A stretch of DNA of 64,000 nucleotides from contig OX439127.1 in assembly GCA_949318235.1 (NCBI GenBank), positions 5,026,436-5,090,435 of the forward strand, written 5' to 3'. This DNA comes from Ecdyonurus torrentis. Its lineage: Eukaryota > Arthropoda > Insecta > Ephemeroptera > Heptageniidae. The notes below the pieces were generated by a model. The model had not been told where the DNA came from. It saw nothing but the letters and a program-made list of their open reading frames with translations, and did no database searches. Positions within the stretch are counted from its first letter, which is position 1; each line of letters opens with the position of its first letter. A program made the translations under genes and the position numbers. This document shows, piece by piece, positions 26,001-36,701 of the stretch.

Positions 26001-26693
26001 GTAAATTACTTTGTTTTAATGTCAATTGCATGTGTGTGTGTGTAAGTGTTACCTCTTAAACCTAAAGTTGATCAAAACTAGGTGTACAGTATTTGCTCAT
26101 TCAGCTTTTGCTAATATCAGGGTATCTAGTAACCTGGAAAACCTTGAAAATGCAGGAAATTTGACCCCCCCCCCCCTGGAAAACCCTTGAAAATGCAGTA
26201 AAAATGATAAAAAAAACCTTGAGTTTTTATTTTTGATGTATACAAACATCATCATTATTATATAAATATAAAAAGAAACCTTGAAAATACCTTGAAAATG
26301 CAGGAAAAATGACATTGAAAAACTACTAGAAACCCTGTATTTTAGTAGGCCTATACTGTAATTAAAAAAAAAAAAACTGTTTATTCTTTAAAATATGTTT
26401 TAGATATAGATATAGGTATAAATAACCTATTTAAATTAATTAGTAAATAGTACTAATTACTATTTATTAAGGAAAGGTTAAAACCCTTTTGGTTTGAATA
26501 TATACCTAATCAAAGAATTAAAGAATAATCAAGGACTAGAAAGAATTACTGTAAATTCAAATTTCATCATTTGACTAGCAAGTGAGTTGCTCTTTACGTT
26601 AAAGAAACTTTTTCTGCTGATGTTTTCCAAGTTTCAATATAAATAGGATGACACAATATTCCTTAGTTAACACTAGTGTTGTTGTTTTCACAG
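26001..26693. other. Noncoding stretch before the UBR4 exons
   Basis: First 118 bp duplicate 21767-21877. The rest is AT-rich with a C-run (26165-26177) and short internal duplications around 'CCTTGAAAATGCAG'. No gene. Confidence 0.6.
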
Positions 26694-26808
26694 GAGACGA
26701 CGCTACAAGGACGATCACGTGATATTGTAGAGGCTGCAGGACAACTACTGAGCTACGTTGCTGATATCGTGGCTGCCCTGGGGCCTGCACATACCTTGTC
26801 AGCTCCTG
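26694..26808 (+). CDS. UBR4: UBR4 exon before the acidic region
   Basis: Acceptor TTTTCACAG, donor GTGAGTTAG, ends in phase 1. Reads '[20 protein letters not shown]', the helix that in UBR4 proteins ends 'SYLADVTNAL' shortly before the UBR box. Weak on its own, convincing through the phase match to the next exon. Confidence 0.65.
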
Positions 26809-29640
26809 GTGAGTTAGTTATCAAGTATTAAAGTCATTTATGTGAAGTGTAATAAATATTAACTAATTTTAAAAACTGCATAGCCATAATATTTAATAAA
26901 TATTATAATGAAAAATCAACTATGTGATGTAATATATTTTTACTATAATTAAATTTTTGCATTTTTCTAAAAGAGCTCAAAATTCTCATTGATTAACCAT
27001 ATTCCATTTAATAATTTTTTTAAAGCACTACAAAAAGAAAAGAAAATGTCTTTCAATAGTTTAGGCTATAGTAGTAATTAGTTATATCTTAAGTTTTTAA
27101 GGGGGAAAAAAATACAACATTTGGATTGAAAAAAAAAACAGAAAAAAAAACACAAAAGCACAAAAAAAAAAATTAATAACAAACAAACAAAGAAACATGG
27201 TTGCGTTACAAAGTTTGTAATAGAAATTATGGTTTGAAAAACAATAATAATAATAACAGTGATTTATAAAAATTAAAGTGCTTTCAGGCTAATTTTTTTT
27301 TAATAATAATACAGTATGTAATACTAGTGAAAATAAACAAATAAAATAAAATTAGTCTTTTATTAGCCTATTATTATTTTTTTATTTAACAATTCTGTAC
27401 TGTTGCAGTTACATAACTTTTTTTTGTCCCTTTTTGTCCTTTTCCTTTTCCTTTTCCTTTCTTTTCCTTTCCTTTCCTTTCCTTTCCTTTCCTTTCCTTT
27501 CCTTTCCTTTCCTTTCCTTTCCTTTCCTTTCCTTTCCTTTCCTTTCCTTTCCTTTCCTTTCCTTTCCTTTCCTTTCCTTTCCTTTCTTTTCCTTTCTTTT
27601 CCTTTCCTTCCCTTTCCCTTTCCCTTTCCTTTTTTTTTTTTTTTTATTAACATTTTCTTTTTCTGTCTGAATCAAAGCACTAACAGTAGCAATGTTGTTG
27701 CGTGTTCCAGGCACCAGTGCAGAACGCTGCCAGTCCCCGACATGGGAAGGTGACACGTCAGACACGCTACTTGAGTGTGATTGGATGGAAGAACTGGGAG
27801 CAGAGGATGAAGACAGCGCTGGAGAGGAGAGCAATGAGGATTCTCTGTGTAACAAACTGTGCACCTTCACCATGACACAGAAAGAGTTCATGAACCAACA
27901 CTGGTCAGTACCACCTTTAGTTAACCTCAGGAACTACTTTAAAATATATAAAAGATTTGATAGAAACACATAGATAGATTAGGAAAAATTGGGGAATGGG
28001 AGTTAGTGTGAGCTTATACACTTATACAGTGACACGAGATAGAGAAAATATTCTAACCCAGGCCGAAATAAAATGCGTCGTATGTAAAGTGGCCCAAATT
28101 GCTCTGTAGAAAGCGAGCGTCTACTTCTCTCTTCCCTCTTCTCTCTCCTCGCCATGCTGATGAGTCCCAGTAAGGACGAAACAGCTGTCCATGGCTAGAG
28201 ATATGAGGTGCTGAAAATGACAGTGTGCTATGCGCAATGCTCACACCGTCTAAACCACGGTGTAATAGAAAGGTGAAGACTCTTCCTATACGCCCCGTTA
28301 TATATTTTTGAAACGAGTAAGTCACTAGTTCGCATGAGCTACCTGGAGGTGGAGTGTGTGTAGATAGGGGCTAGAAATCTCTCTTTAGTGCATGCCGCAA
28401 TGTTAAATGAATGAGAGAGTACGAAGAGGTACTTATCATTATATCTAAATTAGTTTTCATCGCAAAAATACCATTATTGTTTTAAATTTGAGATGACTAT
28501 CCAACCTCTAGACCATCAAAATTTCAAATCTGAATAGCAATTAGAACCGTCCCAATAAAATCCTCAAGTTACCCCTTTTACTCGCTTGCAAAGCTACTCA
28601 CAGCCAGAGAAAGCAAAGCTTGTCAAATCGCTCACATTCGTGAAAAGGCGAAATAACTTCGTTGATTCTCGGTATGCTGTAATACGGTACCCTGACAATT
28701 CTGAGGGTAAAATGAAGAATAATAAGCATAGCAGATAATTAAAATGAAAGAAAAAATTAATATAAACATGTTAACACAGAAAATATTTTAGGTTGTTATA
28801 TTTATTTTATATTATTATATTTTCATAATATAATAAAAGGATTTTTGTTTCTTATGCATAATAGTTTTATATTAGATAATATAGAGTAGTAAATTTTTGT
28901 GCGCGTCACTCTTTTATACCTATGAAATCTGAAATTCATAATTATTTTCACGAAATGAAACTGAATTAAGAATTTATCAAATAAATTCTTCCATCATATT
29001 TGTTAGTTATGCGTTTTCCATAATTATATATTATATCAGTGGCGTAGCCAGGAAATTACGATTGGAGAATTGGGGGGGGGGGGGGGGATGAGGGGTGAGG
29101 CTGCCTGATGCCCACCGCAGTTTTTTATTTTCTTAGGGGGTGGGGGGGACGCGACAACGTTTTGAAAAAATAATTATTGTCTATTGACTTTTTTTATCCA
29201 ATAAATTCCTAGAATTATATTATATAAGAAAGAGATTATATGAGATATAATGTAAATATATATATTATATCTTTATACATAAAACATACAGATTCAAGAT
29301 TATATAAATAATTATGAATATTAGAAATAAGAACTTTTATTTCTCTACGCAATAATTTATATTATTTGTACAATTTTTTTTTTATCCATTCATTTGGTTT
29401 AAAACTGTTTGCAATGTTCACTCTTCTAGAACTAGAAACGGAAATTTTATGTCAAAAGACAACGTTTATCACTCAGCAAAAAGGGTTTAGAAAAACAAAA
29501 TTGTATAGTGTAATATTACACTAACATTCCAGTATAAAAATGTTATTGCACAGATCTTTCAGGTTTTAATTACAATAAAAAATAGTATTTCTTTTTTGCT
29601 ATGTAATTTTTTTTTCTTGTCTTTTTTTTCCCCCTACTCT

Positions 29641-29672
<32 letters not shown>

Positions 29673-29709
29673 TAGGTATATATAAAGCAAAAGGTAAATA
29701 TATATATAT

Positions 29710-29771
<62 letters not shown>

Positions 29772-32700
29772 ATATATATATATATATCAATAATAAAAGG
29801 AAGGGTAGGGTTTAAATATCTGTATTATTATTATTATTTGCGACATTCAACGAAAGAAATCGAAAATTTACGAAGTTTCAGTCGGGCGATAAGGTGGATA
29901 AACTGCACCTAGCGTGCTTCAGCTCTGAGCGGCAAAGCGGCCAGAGCGGCTTTGAGAGCAAGTAAAAGGGGTAACTTGAGGATTTTATTGGGACGGTACT
30001 ATTAGCTATTCAGATCTGAAATTTTGATGGTCTTGAGGTTGGATAGTCTTCTCAAATTTAAAACAATAATGGTATTTTTGCGATGAAAACTAATTTAGAT
30101 ATAATGATAAGTACCTCTTCGTACTCGCTCATTCATTTAACATTGCGGCAGGCACTGAAGAGAGATTTCTAGCCCCTATCTACACACACTCCACCTCCAG
30201 GTAGTTCATGCGAACTAGTGACTTACTCGTTTCACAAAAGTATTCGAGAGTCTTCACCTTTCTATTAAACCAATATACAAGCCAAAATTCCCTTATTTAT
30301 TTAATGACGCTCGCTTTCTACAGAGCAATTTGGGCCACTTTACATACGATGCATTTTATTTCGGCCTGGGTTAGAATATTTTCTCTATCTCGCGTCACTG
30401 TATAAGTGTATAAGCTCACACTATCTCCCATTCCCCAATTTTTCCTAATCTATCTATGTGTTTCTATCAAATCTTATATATATTATCAACTATCGCACAG
30501 ACGATTTTTTCCTAATATTTATTATTCAGGAACTACTTAATTAGTCATATTTAGCAGTTAAGGGAGTAAGGTACCAACATCGGCCATTAGACTCAAATTT
30601 TTACGGTCAAAAAAATCTGAAATTTTGCACAATGATACTTCAGCTTGAGACAATTTCAAATACAGTATATTAAATTTTGGGGGTCACCTTGATAATTAAA
30701 TTTGTATGCATTTTTTGAAATTTTAAGCCCACAAGGCCAAAATTTCATTTTTTTCGGGACGGTCAAACATCTTGATATCTTTATCATGGCTAGGTGTAAC
30801 GCTTAGCTACACAATGACACCAAATTTAGACCCAAAACACATCTAGTTTTTGAGATATAAGGTCAGTACCCTATTCCCTTAATTTGATTATTTACATTAT
30901 AGGGGGAACTGGGGCAATACGGAACACTTAAAAAATCTACTTTTTTAAATTTAAATTACTTTGAATGGTAGTAGTAGGAAGTTTCAAATTTTTACCAGTT
31001 GATGACATAAGCAGCTTGTGTTGAACTGTGCAAATTGTAAACATGGGTCTTTAATCATTTTGGTAAAAACCAAGAAAGAAAATTTGGAGCCAAAAAAGCA
31101 AGTTTTAATATTTTCACAATTTTACTAATAAAATAAAAAATATTCATTCCCCAATCAAATTTTTTTTGCAGGAACATGACTTCATATATCACTTATATTA
31201 CTACATAAAATTTGTTTCATTAGTTTATCTACAATTCTTGATATCCATGTTTAACAAGTACAGCCTACCATGGGGCAATACGGGACACTTTAATGGGGCA
31301 ATATTGAACACCTTCATTGTGCTAATTGGGATCACTTTTGTTCAATTTTAGTAGCAGTAAGTCAAAACTCACTTATTTGAAGACTGATTCAGCTTAGTAT
31401 AATTACCAAATCAATCAATGTATTAATGATTTCATAGCTGCCAAGTTAGCACTCAAATCAACAGTTAAATATCACATCGGATAAGTCTCAGATTTTTCAG
31501 TTGAAGGCGAAATTTTGTAATTTTTTTTCCAGGGACAGTTTGCATATTTCAGGCTTAAAATTGTGATATATTAGGAGATAATAAGTGTCTCCTTTCAAAT
31601 AAAATAAAACAGACATCCTAAATATGCACATTGTGCTTTTTTTTGGGCTGACCCATATTGCCCCCAAAATGTTCCATACTGCCACGGGTTTTTACGCAAA
31701 GCGAGTAAAAAGGTCTTTTTGTATTTGTAAAAATTTAAATACTGATACTTGGAGTAGAGTATTCAAACTTCTAGGGTTTGTGTAGAAATAGATGAACTAA
31801 ATTAGCACATTTTATATTTCATCATTTATCAAAAATTAAAAAATAGAAAAAATAAAATGTGAAAAGTGTTCCGTATTGCCCCAGTTCCCCCTACAGTAGG
31901 CCTATTATTATAAATTAGATGAAAACATAAATCCTGTTTATAGTTGCAACTGTTGTAAAAATACATCCAAATATCCAACAGAATTTTAGGGAGAGAAGCA
32001 AGTTCACACAATTTTGCAGGGGAAAAAAAAAAAAAAAAAAAGTTGAGTCAAGTTGACTTTAACAGAATCCATGATAACATTTTGTATAATTTTATAATTT
32101 GTGTGTTTGAAATTTTAAAATAATAATATTAAAATCTATCTTGATTAACCCCCTCCTCTTATATGTTCCACAGGTACCACTGCCACACCTGCAAGATGGT
32201 TGATGGGGTAGGAGTGTGCAGTATCTGTGCTCGCGTATGTCACAAATCTCACGACGTCACCTATGTCAAGTACGGCAACTTCTTCTGTGACTGTGGCGCC
32301 AAGGACGACGGCTCATGTCAAGCACTCGTCAAGCGTAGCCCCATGAGCTCCAATGACCCACCACTACCCATCGCTTCATCCTCGTACAGCGTAGAACACA
32401 TGTTACTACAGTCTTCACTGAGGAGGACTCCTAGTAGTCCAGCCCCTGAGAAAGTGGATAAGATGAGAGATGAGAAGACGAAGCAGAGATCTGCGTTAGC
32501 TAAGCAGTTAGAGGCTTGCTCTGAAGCTTTGATTCACCACGCTGCAGCCAGTCCCATCATTAGTTCTCTACTGGAGCTGTCGTGTCTGCTCTTAGGTGAG
32601 TGAATACTATAGTAACTAAAAGAGGTAGTATGGTCACCGCATTCTTCTTATGTAGGGGGTGCAGGGGAGGTGAAAACCACATTTTGTAGGCCTATGATTG

Positions 32701-35700
32701 GCGTAGAGAGAAAACTGCTTTTGCGGAGATGCCCGAAGTCACTTCGACAGCCAATCTTAGCGGCGGATTACAATGTCTCAGAAAATCATTAATTAATAAT
32801 ATTAATCAACTCAGGAGGATATTCATAAATTTAAAAACAATAGCTGACTTGTTTAGTCATGTATTGATATGATTTTTATGTCCTGACAATTTGTATTAGT
32901 TGCGCTATGATTTATTGAAGTGACCCCTTTTAACATGGGTTTAGATAGGACGGTGTGAAGCAAAAACCGCTTTTGCTGAATCGACTGTACTACCTTTATA
33001 GTTACTATAGTGAATACCCACGCTGAGTGTTGTTTATAGTTGGCATTGTGACCTAATTATGGTCTGAAATTTGGGGTATTATTGACACCATATAGGGATA
33101 AGGTACTCAAAATGCCTTTACTGACAAGGTATACCACGCTGTTAACAAGTTGAGGCCAAAAGTGGAACCAATAAGCTCTATGCTCCATAAGAACAACACA
33201 CAGAACATATTGGTTCTCCCCTTTGACCACCAGGTTTGCTAGTGAAAGTATGATCTCCTCTAGTGCTTTGTTTTGAAGGGCTAGTTTGGATACCTTATGA
33301 TTATTGATTATTTTAGTGCCTGCTGTTATTTTTTCTCTTTGTAAAAAAAAAAAAAAATAATAATAATAATAATACATGTTCAAATTTCCATTTAATACAA
33401 CTAGATCAAAACTTTTTTTTTTTTTTTACCTAACATTGCTAATAAATTGAAATTTGAACACAACTAGATGAAAAGTTTTTTTTTTCCTTCAAATTTTCAC
33501 CTAGTTTCAAAGTCACTTGAGTTCACTACTAATCTAATTTCATATAGAAATATTACATTTTTATATGTTTTTTTTTATTGTATTTATGTTTAAGATTTGA
33601 ATTATGTTTACTTTGAATCTAAACCTTAAACAGTTTTTTTAATCATTATTTTCTTCATGCAAAAAAAAAAAATAATAATAATAATAAATAAATATAAAAA
33701 AAAATAAAATAAAAATAAAAAATAAAAAAATCAAGATAATTTTTTGTTGTTGTTGCTTATAATAGTTTTCAAAGATAAAATGCATAAACTGCTGTGCATA
33801 AAGCACTTACTAAACACTCCTTTTATAATCAATTTTCAGTTTATCACTAAAGCCATGTCAATTTTTGTGTTTGTAATTTTAATTAACACCATTTTTAAAT
33901 ATTGCTCGTAACAAAATTTCATTGTCTTTGTTTCAGGTGCTGTAAAAGCGTCATGTGAACGTAGCTCGTCAGTAGGGTCACATCAACGTGCACAGTTTTT
34001 CTCCGTTTTCCCAGTTTATTAAAGAACAGGTGAGTTAAAACTAAAAGGGATATAATATGTGTGTGTAAATATTCCCATTTCATGATTTTTTTTGAACAAA
34101 GAAAGAAAAAAAAAAAAAAAAAAAAAAAAACAGGAGGCAAGGATTTTTTTTCAAATACATAGGCCTATGGCTAAAAGCATACAAAAATAATAGGCCTAAT
34201 GAAAGAAAAAAAAAACTTTTTGCTTGATCTCCCGAGTACTTTATTTTCACCCTCAACTTATTACCTAACGCCAGCAATACTAGAATTATCTGAGTTGTTT
34301 TCTATGTTACCAGGGTTTACAGGGTCGTATGCTTGGCAACCCTTACTCCAGCACTGAACCAGGACTTGGACCTCTGATGAGAGATGTGAAGAACAAGATC
34401 TGCCAGGACTGTGAGTTGGTGGCTTTGTTAGAGGACGACAATGGCATGGAGCTACTTGTCAACAATAAGATCATCAGTCTAGATCTACCTGTAAGTATTT
34501 CACACTCAAGTTTAGCTGTCACTCTTGGACTCTCATTTGTTTGGAGAGATATGCAGGACAAGCTTTGGGCTCCATGGCTTTTTGAGAAAACTACTTCACC
34601 CAGTCCAGATATTTAAATAAGGGATACTAGACACAAGTTAATAGAAATATAAATTAAAATCCCTTGTCAACTTACTTTTTTTTATCATTTAGAATACTAG
34701 ATTGATAATTACCATAACTGTGCACCATAACCGAGCACTGTGGTCTAGTGGATGCGTGTCTGACTCGTCCGCGAGGGGTCACGGGTTCGATTCCCGGCAG
34801 AGGCAAAGTTTATCAGTAAGCTTTGTCCACCGGAATTACACAGTGCATTCGGGAGGTGGAAGGGATATCTCAGGGCATTCCTCTACCGACTTCCTGACCG
34901 AGGTTTCCATGGTTTCCTCGGTATGTAAAGGCGAATGCCGGGAAGAATTTGCCAGGCCATGGCCGACCCGCCATGGAAGAACCCGCAAATCTTATGATAG
35001 GGTATCGGAAGTCTCGGGAGTGTAAATTCAGTATAAATGCAATGTAAATAACTAGCATAAGTTGTACCTCGCCTAGAGGTTTGATAGAAGAAAAAAATAA
35101 TAATAATTACCATACCTTATTTTATTATCCATGAATTAGACACCATGATTTTGTATTTATTTTCATTTTGATTGTTATTTCATTCATGGCTTTAAAATAC
35201 TAATTTTTCCTTTGCCAGGTACGTGAAGTATACAAGAAAGTTTGGCGTACAGAAGGAGAAGGAGAGGCGATGAGAGTGGTGTATCGTATGAGAGGGTTGC
35301 TAGGAGACGCCACTGAAGAGTTTGTTGAGACCTTGGACAACAAAAACAAACAACAAGTCAACAACGAAGAGGTCTACAAGATGGCTAACGTCATGACTGA
35401 TTGTAAAGGATTAGAGGTGAGTTTGTAATTATATTTTGTGATAACATGATTAATGCCAAGGCAAAATAAAAATGCATATGAATTTTGAAATTCGTTAATT
35501 TGTTATTATTATTAATATTATGTAGAATAAAGAAAGAAAATGCTAAGAGAAACCAGCACTGGTCTTACCATAGTGAAGAGAGTCCCATACTTTGGTGACA
35601 AATCTTGCTAGCACAGATATAAAACATTTGAAACATTTCCACAATAACCTCCAAGAGAGATATGGAGTGTGTTATGCCTTCATCAGTCCCTACAGACTTA

Positions 35701-36653
35701 GAGAGAAACTATAAATGATGGCTCTGCTGATGTTACATTGTGGTATAGAGGTTTGGTGAGGGTGGGGTTGGGGGGGGGGGGGGGGGGAGTGTGGTAAGAG
35801 ATGATGAGTAGGGAGGGAATAGGGAATCAGTATCATAGGAGTGGGGATGCTTGATAATTAAATGTGTTAATGTATAGTGAACCCAATAATAGTTTTATCT
35901 GTGCTAGCAAAATTTGTCACCAAACTATTATGGGACTCTTTTTACTATGGTAAGGCCTGCGCTGGTTTTGCCTATCCTTTTTCTTTCAAATTTATTATAA
36001 CTAACCTCGATGGTTTATTTTTATTAATACATCTCGTTATGTAAAATGATGTTGAAATATATATATATTTTTTTCTTTTTTTTTTTTAATATCTGTATTC
36101 TGTACACAAATTTTGTGTTTAGTAAGTAAATAAATTGTAAATAAATAAAAAATATGCCTATATATTTGATTGGCTTCAAAATCAGGGTTTAAAGAAACCC
36201 ACTGGGTAGAGGTTTTATTGTTTTGTTTAAGAAAAAACAATAAAACCTTTTTTTTTTTTTTAAACTAATGGAAGCCATAAATATACATAAAATAACCTCT
36301 AATTTTGTCAAAAATAAAAATTCTTCTGTTTTAAAAGCTACGTATATCATTTTATCTTTAATGATTTTCAATAAACTATTAATAAAAGAATAAAAAATTT
36401 ATGTACTACGTTTTTATTTTTTGTACCGTAATTTACATTAGGCTACAGTATGGCTAGAGCACAGATTTTTGGGTGATTACTTGTTGAAAAAAGTGACTAA
36501 AAAAGGTGATAAGTTTCACTTTTATTGATTTCACTTTGAAAAGGGTAAAAAAAGTTGAAAAAAGGTGAAAATTTTGCAAAATAAAGTTGAAATTTTGAAT
36601 ATCAATTCCATTTTTTTTCTTTTGCTGAAGAAAAGTGGGAAAAGTTGGAAAAA

Positions 36654-36701
<48 letters not shown>

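Larger units (their letters stand above)
27940..30525 (+). mobile_element. 2.59 kb long-inverted-repeat element with a hammerhead ribozyme
   Basis: Flanked by the 13-bp direct repeat TCAGGAACTACTT (27927-27939 and 30526-30538). Arms of about 600 bp are inverted copies: 'ATAGATTAGGAAAAATTGGG' near 27971 against 30440, 'CACTTTACATACGA' blocks at 28085 and 30340, and 'CCTCAAGTTACCCCTTTTAC' near 28561 against 29965. The left arm carries a hammerhead (28151-28195) that is missing from the right arm, where a different short sequence replaces it. The centre has G-runs, T-runs and (TA)n and no coding frame. It sits in a UBR4 intron. By its ribozyme and TSD-like flanks it is probably a relative of the element at 22768, in inverted-dimer form. 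Confidence 0.75.

Noticed and set aside
27363..27891. Long open frames on both strands over the (CCTTT)n tract
   Set aside because: Amino-acid repeats are dictated by the pentanucleotide; the only real coding part is the UBR4 exon at 27711-27903.
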